The translations under genes were made by a program, and so were the position numbers. DNA of 64,000 nucleotides from Pyrofollis japonicus (lineage in GTDB: Archaea; Thermoproteota; Thermoprotei_A; Sulfolobales; Pyrodictiaceae): contig NZ_AP028634.1 of assembly GCF_033097485.1 (NCBI RefSeq), forward strand, positions 1,169,126-1,233,125, in the 5' to 3' direction. This document shows, in pieces, positions 35,548 to 44,824 of the stretch. The notes beneath the pieces were generated by a model, which had not been told where the DNA came from, did not search any database, and saw only the letters and a list, made by a program, of their open reading frames with translations. Positions within the stretch are counted from its first letter, which is position 1. The number at the start of each line of letters is the position of its first letter.

Positions 35548-38500
35548 CTAGATTATCGGTAGGAGCTTCTTCGCCTCCTCCTCTGTGAGGCCGCTCTCTG
35601 GGCTCGTGAGCGCTTTTTTCAGCTCCTCTAGCACGTGGTCTAGTACTTGCTCGTAGTATACTGTTCCCTCCTCTATCCGGTCCATGGTTTCTTGTAGTTT
35701 CCTGGTCACTTCTTCGGAGACTAGGCTCTGGAACCTTTTCATGAGGAAGTTGTAGACTCCTATTCCGCGCCTCGTTGCTATCATCTTGCCGGTGCGGCCC
35801 CTTGTGACCGCGTAGCCGCGCCTCATCAGCGTCTCTATTATCTTTGCGTAGGTGCTTGGTCTGCCTATGCCCCTCTCCTTCATCATCTTCACTACCTCTG
35901 CCTGGGAGAGCGTCTGCACAGGGCTCCACACGACTATCCTTACCGCTTCGGCAGCGTACTCTGTCTTAACTATTGGCTTCTCCGGCCTCACTACGGGATA
36001 AATGTCTAACCATGACTTCTCAACTATCTCAACAACTCTCTCCATCTCTCTGCGCAGTTTCTTCGCCTCCTCGCCCGGCGGCACAACCTCTACCTCTATG
36101 GTGGCGTACTGTTTCCTCACCTTGGCTGGCGCCATCTGGCTCGCTATGAAGCGGCGGAATATGAGGTCGTAGAGCCTGTAGTGCTGGTTAGTAAGCGGCC
36201 TTGCCAGCTGGAGGGCGCCCTCTTCTACTAGGCGGCGCAGCGTCTCGGTGTCAATGGGCCTCGTAGGCCTTATTGCCTCGTGTGCTCCACCCGTGCCCCA
36301 GTGCCTCGGGTAGAACAGCTTCTCCAATGCTTCGTCGCCGTAGCGGTAGCGGAGGTACTCCCTAGCCACTGCTATTCCCGCGTCGCTTATGCGAGTGCTA
36401 TCGGTTCTATGATAGGTTATGAGACCTAGCTCGAACAAGTCCTGTGCTAGCCTCATGGCCTGGGGCGCCGGTATGCCTAGCCTTGACGCAGCCTCTGCGA
36501 GCAATGCGTCGGTAGTGAAGGGTGGCAGAGGCTTTAGCTCCTCGATCTCTTCTTTCAGCTCGACTACCCTTGCCCTTATCGGCGGCTTCTCCCTGAACGC
36601 TTTGAGAACCTCCGTTATTACTTTCCTCTTCGCTCTCCTCCTCTGATCAAGCTCGTCTAGCCTCTCCAACACGTTCTGGTCCAGCAGGACCTGGTTGAGG
36701 AGCTTCTTTGTCTCCTCTAGCTCTCTGCGTATCTGGTCGCTTATCTCGTCACCCCTTAGCTCGATTACTAGCTCGGATTCCTCGCCCGTGACGGGGCGGA
36801 GGAGGGCTCGGAGCAAGGGTATTCTCAGATACTTTGCCCCAAGGGTGTGCTCCACTATCCATCCGAGAACCGGTGTCTGTACACGGCCAGCGCTAAGGTT
36901 GTAGTTGGGCCTATTACACTCCTCTTCAGCATACTTCAGCCTCTCCATAGCGTTGAGCATCGCCTCGGCGTTCCGGAGCCTCCTGGAGGCAGCCGCATGC
37001 CTCCTCAAGAGCTTCCAGCGGCAGAACCATGGCCAGAACTTGGTCCAGAGCACCGGGGAGAGCGTGAACCCTATCCAGCGGTCTTCTACGCGCCTAACTA
37101 TCTGTGCCTCTACGAGGCGCTCGTGGAACGCCCTCGCACTGTGAATGGCTTCTAGGATTGCTTTCCTGGTTATCTCGTGGAACTCTACCCTCACAATGCT
37201 CTTCGCTGCTGGGCGGACAAGGCTCGCGAGGTCCCAGCCTATCTTCTCGCCCTCGGTGTCGGGGTCAGTGCCTATCATTACCACGTCTACTTCGCTCGCG
37301 ATATCGCGCAGCGCCTCAATAACGTCCCAGCTGTTCTTAACGAGCGGTGAGCCGCAGACAGGGCAACGCAGCTCCCCCTTACCCGTCACCGGGTTATACT
37401 TCGTCGGGTCTACTACCCATTGATGGCCGCAGGCGAGGCACCTAGCGAGGGGCGCGTAGACCGGTAGGTACCTCCTACCACCATCCGGTGCTACGAGTAC
37501 GCCGTGCACGTTGCGGGCCTTGCGCCAATCGTAGCCCTTAGCGCTGCCCTCGAGCACGTCGAGGAGCCAGTCGGGGGAAACCGTCTCAGCCGGAGTAGCG
37601 GGCTTCACAAGGTCGTAGACGTGGCCGCCGCTAGCGGCTACTAGGAGCACGTAGTCGCCAGTAGAGACCTCGTAGACCCTTACCGGGCCTACTTGGCGGG
37701 AGGAGGGCCTCCCGAAGAACCCTGCTATTGTGCGCGCTTTGTTGGGGCTCTCCACTATGAGGAGAGCCGTCTTCACCAGCTCCATGAACTCTGGCTTAAT
37801 CCTGCCCTCGAGGATGTCGCGCACCCTCTGCCTATCAGCGTCTATTTCTCGCAGGATCTTCGCAAGGTCTAGTTCTTCCAGCCTCTTCCACTCGGCCTCT
37901 ATGAGCCACCTTGTGCGCCTAGCGAGGCCGTTGAACAGTCTCTGGTCGTCAACCACTACTACGCTGAGGCCCCGGGTTATTCCGCCGGCGAAGAGCCTGC
38001 TAGTCCTACCCGAGGCCTGGATATAGGTCGCGACGTCAGGTACCAGTATGTAGGCCTTGTCCCCGCTCCTCACAACAGCTATGTCGTCCGCCTGCTCCAG
38101 CGCCTCCCAGACGTCTTCTCTGCGAAGAGTCTCCCTCAGCCACTCAAGAGCCCTTTGGAACTCCTTTGCGAAGTCACTGGTCACCTGGCCGCTACGAAGC
38201 TCCTCAGCAACCTTGGCCAGTGCCGCCTGGCTTAGGCGGCGCATAATGTTGCGCAGCCTTCCGAGGAAGAACTGGGCCCTCTCCTGCACGTCCCGGGGCC
38301 CATGCTCTACGAGGACGCTGAGTGCGCGGAGAATGCTGACGGGGTGGGGTTCCTCGAACCTTGCACTGAACTTGAGCCTCGGGACGCCGGCGAAGACCGC
38401 GTAGCGTATCCTCTCAGGGAGGTCTAGGCCGCGGACAGCTACGCCATAGTATATCGCTACTCCTACTAGGACGTCTGTCTCCCCGGAGCGGAACCGGTCA

Positions 38501-39813
38501 AGGGCGGCCTGGTTCCTCGAGGTAAAGGCCTCTGCTGCCACCCCGTGCTCGCGCAGGATCTCGGCGAGCTTCTCGGCGTACTCAATACCCTTGTCCACCG
38601 GCACGTAGACTAGCCCACCCGTGCCGAGCCTCTTGACAAGCTCTACCACTTTTGCCTCGATGCCTTCTGGGCCGGGGTAGGTATACGCGTCAACAATGTT
38701 CCTTATGGCCTCGGAGGAGGCGCCCGCCTGGAACCCCATAAGCACCTGGAAGAGCCTCACCCTGGAGCCGCGGGGCCTGCCAGTAGCGCTACTCACAACT
38801 AGAGATGCCGCACGCTTCCTTGCCTTCTCTATCTTCTCCTGGAGCCTCTCCAGCCTCTTATAGAGGGGTTCAAGGCTCTCGCTGAAGATCTTCTGGCGAA
38901 GCCTTCTAACATCCTCCGCCGAGAGCGTCCGGCCCCTCCGAGCGAGCCTCTGCCGGAGCTTGGCGAGTTCCTGCTCGAATCGCTTCTGTGCCCTCTGGGC
39001 CTCGTAGATGAGTGAGCGCTGGAGGCGTAGCAGCTCCCAGCCAGCCTCTATCTCCCCTTGGCCGAAGCCTGCCAGCTTGAGCACAGCATCAACGCTCTTA
39101 CCACTCTTTAGGACCGCGTCCACGTCGTCTACGAAGAGGAAGCGGAACCACTTGTCCCAGTTCTCGCGGAGCGCTACGAGCTTGTCGGCGTTCCTTATCA
39201 TGAACTGACTAGTGGTTATCAGTATGTCGAAGTCCCCGGCCTCGAGCTTCTCCATGTACTGTCTGCGGAGCTTCTGGGGGAGCCTGCTGTGAAAAGCTAT
39301 GATGCGCGCCGCCACTCCGGCCGCGTCTGCGAGGCGAAGCGCCTTCTCCTCAACCATCTTGACAAGCGGCGTAGTCGGTACAACTATGTAGCTCTTCTCG
39401 CCCCGAGAAGCGAGGTAAACGGCCATAAGTACTCCGAAGGTCGTCTTCCCGAGGCCCGTAGGGGCTATAACGGCGAAGCTCTTGCCCTTGAGGACTCTGC
39501 GAACCCATGTCCTCTGGGCGCTCCAGAGCCTGCTCCCAGTAGCCTTCTCGAAAAGCGCCTCTACCTCCCGGGCCTCCCTCTCTATACGGGCATAGTAGTC
39601 CAAGGGGCTCCCGCGGCGCAGCTTGCCAAGCTTTCGCAGAGCCTCAGCCACGTCGAGGACAGTCTCGGCCCCGATCTCCTCGGGGAGACACTTGGGGCAG
39701 GGGAGCCCGCGATGGAGCCTATCGTCTCCTGCAGGGCCTCCGCAGTTGGGGCACGAGTAGAAGTAGACACCCCTCGCGGGCTCGTGTGCTTCTCCCCTAC
39801 TGGTCTGAGACAA
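35548..39813 (-). CDS. rgy: Reverse gyrase
   Basis: A 1421-residue fusion of an SF2 helicase-like half and a type IA topoisomerase half that introduces positive supercoils using ATP; it is the signature gene of hyperthermophiles. Features in order are an N-terminal zinc finger (Cys21, Cys24, Cys39, Cys42), Walker A PTGLGKTT (118-125), DDVD box (229-232), helicase motif VI-like YIQASGRTSR, TOPRIM start LLIVESPNKA, an internal zinc finger (CLACGH...CPVCGS), the GTDPDTEGE metal site, and catalytic Tyr1134 in LITYHRTDSTR. It is about 150-250 residues longer than common reverse gyrases, mostly from charged helical insertions near residues 285-330 and 1030-1095. No intein is seen. Confidence 0.97.
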   Translation of the reverse strand: MSQTSRGEAHEPARGVYFYSCPNCGGPAGDDRLHRGLPCPKCLPEEIGAETVLDVAEALRKLGKLRRGSPLDYYARIEREAREVEALFEKATGSRLWSAQRTWVRRVLKGKSFAVIAPTGLGKTTFGVLMAVYLASRGEKSYIVVPTTPLVKMVEEKALRLADAAGVAARIIAFHSRLPQKLRRQYMEKLEAGDFDILITTSQFMIRNADKLVALRENWDKWFRFLFVDDVDAVLKSGKSVDAVLKLAGFGQGEIEAGWELLRLQRSLIYEAQRAQKRFEQELAKLRQRLARRGRTLSAEDVRRLRQKIFSESLEPLYKRLERLQEKIEKARKRAASLVVSSATGRPRGSRVRLFQVLMGFQAGASSEAIRNIVDAYTYPGPEGIEAKVVELVKRLGTGGLVYVPVDKGIEYAEKLAEILREHGVAAEAFTSRNQAALDRFRSGETDVLVGVAIYYGVAVRGLDLPERIRYAVFAGVPRLKFSARFEEPHPVSILRALSVLVEHGPRDVQERAQFFLGRLRNIMRRLSQAALAKVAEELRSGQVTSDFAKEFQRALEWLRETLRREDVWEALEQADDIAVVRSGDKAYILVPDVATYIQASGRTSRLFAGGITRGLSVVVVDDQRLFNGLARRTRWLIEAEWKRLEELDLAKILREIDADRQRVRDILEGRIKPEFMELVKTALLIVESPNKARTIAGFFGRPSSRQVGPVRVYEVSTGDYVLLVAASGGHVYDLVKPATPAETVSPDWLLDVLEGSAKGYDWRKARNVHGVLVAPDGGRRYLPVYAPLARCLACGHQWVVDPTKYNPVTGKGELRCPVCGSPLVKNSWDVIEALRDIASEVDVVMIGTDPDTEGEKIGWDLASLVRPAAKSIVRVEFHEITRKAILEAIHSARAFHERLVEAQIVRRVEDRWIGFTLSPVLWTKFWPWFCRWKLLRRHAAASRRLRNAEAMLNAMERLKYAEEECNRPNYNLSAGRVQTPVLGWIVEHTLGAKYLRIPLLRALLRPVTGEESELVIELRGDEISDQIRRELEETKKLLNQVLLDQNVLERLDELDQRRRAKRKVITEVLKAFREKPPIRARVVELKEEIEELKPLPPFTTDALLAEAASRLGIPAPQAMRLAQDLFELGLITYHRTDSTRISDAGIAVAREYLRYRYGDEALEKLFYPRHWGTGGAHEAIRPTRPIDTETLRRLVEEGALQLARPLTNQHYRLYDLIFRRFIASQMAPAKVRKQYATIEVEVVPPGEEAKKLRREMERVVEIVEKSWLDIYPVVRPEKPIVKTEYAAEAVRIVVWSPVQTLSQAEVVKMMKERGIGRPSTYAKIIETLMRRGYAVTRGRTGKMIATRRGIGVYNFLMKRFQSLVSEEVTRKLQETMDRIEEGTVYYEQVLDHVLEELKKALTSPESGLTEEEAKKLLPII

Positions 39814-39931
39814 GGCCTATGCCAGTCCCCCAAATAGGGTTTAGAAACCCGACCCAGTGTTCTTGATAAGCGCTTAGGTTCCTCATAAAAGCGCTGGGCT
39901 CCCAGCCCTGGATAACACGTGAGGCTACTGG

Positions 39932-40333
39932 TTATTGACAGGTAGCTGGCAGGACACCGTGCCTACGTGCCAGCTTTACAAGGTCCTTGTCGAAGCTTGC
40001 AAGGGGCTTCCCGAGGCGTATCGCAACACTGAGCACGAGCAGGTCCTCGTAGCGGCGTGGGTCTCGGAGCGCGAACCACACGTCGCCGACGCCTACTGGC
40101 TCGTAGCGGAACATCTCGTCGCCGAGCACGTATGCTGCAAGGCTCTGCGCCCTCGCGGGACCATGGCTTCTCCGAGTGCTCCATACGAGCTCGTGGAGGA
40201 CGATAGAGGGGACGATGAAGCGCTCAACGCAGTTGGCGATGCGCTGGGCCTCCTCGTGGCCAGGCTCGTCTTCCAGGAGGAGGGCTCGGAGAAAACTAGT
40301 ATCAACAACTGCCTCATAGCGCCTAGTGCTCAT
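39932..40333 (-). CDS. PIN-domain protein (VapC-like) without visible antitoxin
   Basis: A 133-residue PIN-domain protein with Asp11 in VVDTSFLRA, Glu48 in LHELVW, and the C-terminal acidic residues in YEDLLVLSVAI and FDKDLVKLA. The ATG overlaps the stop codon of the MscS gene (ATGA), so it is translated from the DUF432-MscS operon. No antitoxin gene lies next to it. It could be an orphan toxin or a PIN RNase recruited to this operon. Confidence 0.8.
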   Translation of the reverse strand: MSTRRYEAVVDTSFLRALLLEDEPGHEEAQRIANCVERFIVPSIVLHELVWSTRRSHGPARAQSLAAYVLGDEMFRYEPVGVGDVWFALRDPRRYEDLLVLSVAIRLGKPLASFDKDLVKLARRHGVLPATCQ

Positions 40334-41190
40334 TGTTTCTTCTCTACCCCTTCTCTAAGGCCCTCTACGGGTATCGGGGCCGAGTCCTTTATGTGGAGGT
40401 CTAGCTGCGGGAACGGTATCTCTATGCCGGCCTTGTCTAGCTCCTTCTTGAGCCTCGTCTGGAGATCAACCTTGGTTGCGAACCATACTTGGGGCGGGGC
40501 CCAGCACCTCATAGTGAATACTATCGCGGAGTCGCCATAATCTTCCACGAAGACCTCGGGGGCTGGGTTCACTAGGCAGAAGGGATGCTCCTCCATCATG
40601 CCCCGGAGGACGTTGATAGCCTTATCTATGTCTGTGCCGTAGCTGAGCCCGATTCTTATCTCGACCCTCCTAGCTCTCGTCCTGTAATAATTAGTTATTA
40701 TTGATGTGAACGCTGTTGAGTTCGGGACACGGACAATCGTGCCATCCCACGTGCGTATACGGGTAGAGAAAATGTTTATGTCAGCGACAACTCCCGAGAC
40801 GTCACCAAGGGTTACGGGGTCGCCTATCCTCAGAGGCTGCTCCATCAATAGGAAGAGGCCGCTTATCAGATTAGAGACTGCCTGCTGAGAAGCAAAGCCT
40901 ATGACAATACCAGCTATCCCGCCTGCGACAAGCAGGCCCGAGAGATTAACCCCGAGAACAGCCAGAGCGGCAACAGCGCCGAGGAATATTATCGTGTACA
41001 CGGTTATGTTCTCCAAGGGCTTATACACATACTGCGGCAGCCTTCCCTGAAGGCTGCGACGCATAATCCTCCTAACGAGTAGCGCGAAGAGAATCGTGGC
41101 TACTAGTATGGCGACGGCGGCTGCTAACGCCTCTAGCCTAGCCTTCAGAGACACCAATACGCCGCTACCTGCCCCGCTCAAGCCAGACAC
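40330..41190 (-). CDS. mscS: Small-conductance mechanosensitive channel MscS
   Basis: A 286-residue channel with three hydrophobic segments near residues 20-115. The pore helix (VAGGIAGIVIGFASQQAVSN) carries the Gly/Ala packing of MscS TM3, followed by the beta domain (PLRIGDPVTLGDVSGVV) and the alpha/beta C-terminal vestibule. It protects against hypo-osmotic shock. It lies between a DUF432-like gene (46 bases upstream) and an overlapping PIN gene. Confidence 0.92.
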   Translation of the reverse strand: MSGLSGAGSGVLVSLKARLEALAAAVAILVATILFALLVRRIMRRSLQGRLPQYVYKPLENITVYTIIFLGAVAALAVLGVNLSGLLVAGGIAGIVIGFASQQAVSNLISGLFLLMEQPLRIGDPVTLGDVSGVVADINIFSTRIRTWDGTIVRVPNSTAFTSIITNYYRTRARRVEIRIGLSYGTDIDKAINVLRGMMEEHPFCLVNPAPEVFVEDYGDSAIVFTMRCWAPPQVWFATKVDLQTRLKKELDKAGIEIPFPQLDLHIKDSAPIPVEGLREGVEKKQ

Positions 41191-41236
41191 TCCTCCCCCA
41201 GACAGCCAAGACGCGGAGAGAAGGAGCCCGGAAGCA

Positions 41237-41932
41237 CTAAGGAGATGGTATAGGCGTTATAAATGCAGGCGAAGTTATGGGGACGCGAAGCTTGCGCGAA
41301 GCCTGCCACACTCTCCTAACTCCTGCAAGAGGGCGTTCTGAGCTAAGCCTTGCAGCAACGTGGCGGGGCTCCCTGCGCGCCACGAGGATCGGGTAGAAGA
41401 GGCGCCCCTCGTCATCAATGTATAGCTCGGTGAGCGCGGCGTTAAACCCTATGCCCGGGATTATCCCTTCTACGCCGCTCACATCAATGCGCACCAATGC
41501 GTAGATGCCAGCGCTTCTCAGCGCCTCCTCTAGGCTCAGCCAAGCCCTTGAGCGGTGATGGCGGCAAACCGTGCCGTCGATAACGTCGCCTACGAGGGTG
41601 TATTTCACCTTGAAGGGAGACACATAGGCTATAGCTGTATCATTAACATGTATGAGCAGCTCGTAGGGAGCAGTAGCCCACAGCGTGGTCGTCTTGGCCC
41701 CTATGATTACGGGGTCGCTGAACTCTAGATATATGCACGAGGTAAGCGGCTGCGGTCTGTAGAGAGGAGGAACCAGGTCAGCATACACTGTGTCATGCTC
41801 CGTCAACAGTGCACGCCGACAGCCAAACGGGTCACAGAACTCGAAGACACCGTCCACGCTATACGCGAGCCTGCACTCCCCTATGGCTCTGGAATCGCCC
41901 CGCCTTAGCACAACAAAGTGCTGCGACTCCAT
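41237..41932 (-). CDS. DUF432-like protein
   Basis: A 231-residue soluble, beta-rich protein resembling archaeal DUF432 proteins (for example YLEFSDPVIIGAKTTTLWAT, PYELLIHVNDTAIAYVSPFK). It is the first gene of the operon with MscS and the PIN protein. Function is unknown; linkage to MscS suggests a role in envelope stress or channel regulation. Family assignment is by recognition of pattern and needs a profile search. Confidence 0.6.
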   Translation of the reverse strand: MESQHFVVLRRGDSRAIGECRLAYSVDGVFEFCDPFGCRRALLTEHDTVYADLVPPLYRPQPLTSCIYLEFSDPVIIGAKTTTLWATAPYELLIHVNDTAIAYVSPFKVKYTLVGDVIDGTVCRHHRSRAWLSLEEALRSAGIYALVRIDVSGVEGIIPGIGFNAALTELYIDDEGRLFYPILVARREPRHVAARLSSERPLAGVRRVWQASRKLRVPITSPAFITPIPSP

Positions 41933-42046
41933 TCACTACGCCCAATGAGGTAAGCATAATGCGATCTTACCCTATTTAAACCAATACATCAGCTGGGTGG
42001 AAAAACATGCAAGTAATCCCATTAAAAAATGGTTCAGAAACGAGGG

Positions 42047-43825
42047 CTAACTTATTAGTGCCAGTAGTGCCTCAAGAGTTATAGATGCTTGGCCTATGAG
42101 TATCCTTATCCTTAGCGTTATCCAGTCATGGCCGTCTAGGCTGCCTTCAAGATTCTTGAGGACCGATACCACGTTGCTTATTATTGTCTGCGCCTTTGCA
42201 GTATTGCCTTCCTCCAGTGCCTCCTTGGCCTTGCTGAGCTCCTCTATCTGGGCCTCAATGCTCTTTACTAGGTCATCGTCTTTCTTTATTTCTGCTAGCC
42301 TCTTCGCCGCTTCCAGGGATTTCTGTGCGGCTTCGATCATTCTCTTTGCAACGATCTTGGTTAGAGCAGGCTTCTCTTCGTGAGCCTCACCGCCTCCAAT
42401 TATCTTCATTATTGTCTTTACTTGTTGCTCAGCCATATCCACTAGGTGTATTAGCGGTGCTAGTGCTCGCTTCCCTGCCTTTCTCTCCCTGAGCACTTCT
42501 TTGAGGTCATCGAGCTTCTTTAGCGCTGCCTGTGCCGCCTTAAGCACGTCCTCCTTACTTGTCTCGTTGTGCTTATACGCTTCAAGCTTGTCCGCCAGCG
42601 TGGCGAGCGCTGCAAGGGTCTCGTTGTACTGGTCTCTCAGATCACTGGGCACCACATACTTCATTGCACGTAGCTGGACTATAGTCATCTTCAGCTTGAC
42701 TAGTGCCTTGTCGAGCCCCATTGGCGGGAGCGGCAGCGGTATTGGTAGTATGTGGAACCTCTTACCGATGATGTCCTTTATGGGGCTTGGTAGCATGTGG
42801 CGAATCTTTATGATCTTGAATATTTCTCCTGGCCCGAGGCCTCTGAAGCCCTTACCAGTTGTCTCGTTAAGCATGCTTTCGTAGCGCTGAAGCATTCTCT
42901 CTAATATCTCAGCCCTCTTCTCGAGCCTCTTGGCGAGATCCTCTCTGCCCTGTTCGCGCAGCTTCTTTGCCTCCTCTGTCAGGTTCTCTATTCGCTCCCT
43001 CAGCTTCTCCACTATCTTCTCGAGCTCTTCCCTAGCCTTGCAGAAGTGTGGCTTAGCTGCCTCTATCCTAGCCTCCTTCACCAGCTCCATAGAGTCCTTA
43101 ACGTAGTCGCGTATCTCTTCGCCAAGCTCCTTGACTTGTTTGCGTGCCTCGTCAGCGGTGATGTTGCCCTGTATTACTAGCCTCTTTAGCGCCAGGGTTT
43201 CGTTGAGCAGTTCTTCTCCTTTAGCTATGCTCTCGCTAAGCTCCTTCTTGAGGCTCCTTAGCTCTTCCACTACGTTGTTGCAGGCCGTTACGTTGGCTTT
43301 TGCTGCCCAGCGGATAGTAGCGTCGACGCGGTGTAGGGTTGCGTTCAGCGCGGCCAGTGTTGCTCTAAGCATTGCTGCTAGCCTGTTAATCTCGGCGATC
43401 ACTAGTGCCTTCTCAGTGGTGTTGCCTGCTACTCTCCTAGCGTATTGCTGCGCTGCCTCAGCGACCAGTAGGCCGAGCTGCTTGAAGAGCTTTGCTGCAA
43501 GCACTCTGGCCTCGTTGATCTTGCCCTGCTTTACCAGCTCCTCTACCTTGGCTATACTCTCGTTTATCTCGCTGAGCTTCTCCCACAGTTCTGAGCCGTT
43601 AGGCACACCCCATGTCTTGAACAACGCTTCTACGTTGTTGACGCTGATTCTTAGAGCTATTACTATGCCGTAGCCGCTGCTACTAACATTAGTACTATTA
43701 TTAGTTGTGGTTGCTTGGTTCTCTGCGGCAGCTATCCTAGCTAGGCTCGTTATCGGTGCCAGACTTGCAACTAGTAGTGCAAGTACTATGAAAAGTGCGG
43801 ACGCGTGCTTGCTTACGAGCCTCAT
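42047..43825 (-). CDS. Secreted coiled-coil protein, unknown
   Basis: A 592-residue protein from ATG 43825, chosen because AGAGGTGATA, a near-perfect ribosome binding site, lies 5-15 bases upstream; the frame is open to 43942. Residues ~8-35 form a signal peptide. The rest is almost wholly alpha-helical and charged with Leu/Ile heptads, interrupted by a Pro/Gly-rich, hydrophobic stretch near residues 345-375 (ILPIPLPLPPMGLD). No second membrane segment is seen. It is divergent from an ABC-2 exporter gene pair. It might be a surface or envelope structural protein; I do not recognise a family. Confidence 0.75.
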   Translation of the reverse strand: MRLVSKHASALFIVLALLVASLAPITSLARIAAAENQATTTNNSTNVSSSGYGIVIALRISVNNVEALFKTWGVPNGSELWEKLSEINESIAKVEELVKQGKINEARVLAAKLFKQLGLLVAEAAQQYARRVAGNTTEKALVIAEINRLAAMLRATLAALNATLHRVDATIRWAAKANVTACNNVVEELRSLKKELSESIAKGEELLNETLALKRLVIQGNITADEARKQVKELGEEIRDYVKDSMELVKEARIEAAKPHFCKAREELEKIVEKLRERIENLTEEAKKLREQGREDLAKRLEKRAEILERMLQRYESMLNETTGKGFRGLGPGEIFKIIKIRHMLPSPIKDIIGKRFHILPIPLPLPPMGLDKALVKLKMTIVQLRAMKYVVPSDLRDQYNETLAALATLADKLEAYKHNETSKEDVLKAAQAALKKLDDLKEVLRERKAGKRALAPLIHLVDMAEQQVKTIMKIIGGGEAHEEKPALTKIVAKRMIEAAQKSLEAAKRLAEIKKDDDLVKSIEAQIEELSKAKEALEEGNTAKAQTIISNVVSVLKNLEGSLDGHDWITLRIRILIGQASITLEALLALIS

Positions 43826-43830
43826 ACCTG

Positions 43831-43840
43831 TATCACCTCT
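43831..43840 (-). promoter_or_regulatory. Strong ribosome binding site fixing the start at 43825
   Basis: Minus strand AGAGGTGATA matches the anti-Shine-Dalgarno complement GGAGGTGATC over eight bases and lies five bases from ATG 43825, arguing against the upstream in-frame start at 43942. Confidence 0.7.
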
Positions 43841-43886
43841 CAAAGGGTGCTCCCCGTGAATGGGTGTGGCTGTTCTTTCCTTTTGA

Positions 43887-43939
43887 GGTACGCGTACCGA
43901 GGCGTCCTTGGAACGGTGTCGGAACGCTCGTGGAACGGT
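43887..43939. promoter_or_regulatory. Palindrome plus three helically phased GGAACG repeats
   Basis: A perfect 12-base palindrome GGTACGCGTACC (43887-43898) is followed by GGAACG at 43910, 43921 and 43932, exactly 11 bases apart; the first and third extend to TGGAACGGT. The array lies in the 246-base divergent region between the secreted coiled-coil gene and the ABC exporter, near TTTTATATATG (about 43989-43999). Phasing on one face of the helix suggests cooperative regulator binding. Confidence 0.5.
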
Positions 43940-44071
43940 CATGTACTGGTACCGCGTGTTTGTGCGAACACTTATGATGGATTGAAGCCTTTTATATATG
44001 CTGAATGCATCGTTATTGTCGGGGCTGTTGCCGGCCAGGGGTGGTGCCGAATAACCAGTGGCCCTGTCCTC

Positions 44072-44824
44072 GTGGTAAGGGACTTGGTGAAAAAGTATCC
44101 TGGCGGAGTCTTGGCTTTGCGCGGGATATCGTTTACCGTGTCGCGTGGAGAGATCTTTGGCCTCGTAGGCCCTAATGGCGCGGGTAAGAGTACTACGTTC
44201 AAGATTATAGCTACGCTGCTTAAGCCTACCAGTGGCCAGGTCTTGGTCGACGCTGTGGATGTTGTGAAGAGCCCTATGGAGGCTAGGAAGAGGATTAGCT
44301 TTGTCCCCGAAGAGGTGGGCGGGTATCGTCGCCTAACCGGGCTGGAGTATCTGCGCTTCGTCATAAGCGTCTACGTGAAGGCGCGCGGTGGGAGCGATAG
44401 CGACGTTGAGAAGGCTGTCCAGGAGGCTGTGAGGATTAGCGGGCTCGACCACGAGACGCTCGCCTCTACGCGTATGCTTGAGTACAGCAAGGGTATGAAG
44501 AGGCGGGTGCAGGTCGCGTGGGCTCTTGCCGTGAAGCCGGTGCTGGCGATACTTGACGAGCCTACTTCCGGCCTTGATGTTGAGGCTAGTTATGGGCTCC
44601 GCAAGCTCATAAAAGAGTATGCGAGGAGCCACGGTGTCTCCGTGCTACTCTCTAGCCACAACATGTTGGAGGTCGAATATCTCTGCGACAAGGTAGCCCT
44701 TATCCACGACGGCGTAATAATAGAGGAGGGTAGTCCCCGCGAGATCGTTGAGAAGTATGGCGCCGAGAACCTCGAAGAAGCCTACATGGCTGCCATGAGG
44801 GCTAGGAGGGGTGAGGCGGCTTGA
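44072..44824 (+). CDS. ABC-2 type exporter ATPase
   Basis: An ABC ATPase with Walker A GPNGAGKSTT, the variant signature LEYSKGMKRRVQVAWAL and Walker B LAILDEPTSGLD, like NatA-type exporters. The frame is open to 43805, overlapping the divergent gene; GTG 44072 gives a normal 250-residue protein (VRDLVKKYPGG...) and fits the TATA at 43989-43999, though the exact start is uncertain. It overlaps the downstream permease gene by four bases. Confidence 0.85.
   Translation: MVRDLVKKYPGGVLALRGISFTVSRGEIFGLVGPNGAGKSTTFKIIATLLKPTSGQVLVDAVDVVKSPMEARKRISFVPEEVGGYRRLTGLEYLRFVISVYVKARGGSDSDVEKAVQEAVRISGLDHETLASTRMLEYSKGMKRRVQVAWALAVKPVLAILDEPTSGLDVEASYGLRKLIKEYARSHGVSVLLSSHNMLEVEYLCDKVALIHDGVIIEEGSPREIVEKYGAENLEEAYMAAMRARRGEAA

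Noticed and set aside
35548..39813. Intein in reverse gyrase as an explanation for its length
   Set aside because: No splicing-block residues or homing-endonuclease motifs were seen; the extra length is charged helical sequence.
43826..44071. Extended starts of both the secreted coiled-coil protein and the ABC ATPase
   Set aside because: The two long frames overlap each other across the promoter region; a strong ribosome binding site sets one start at 43825 and the ABC domain begins near 44072.
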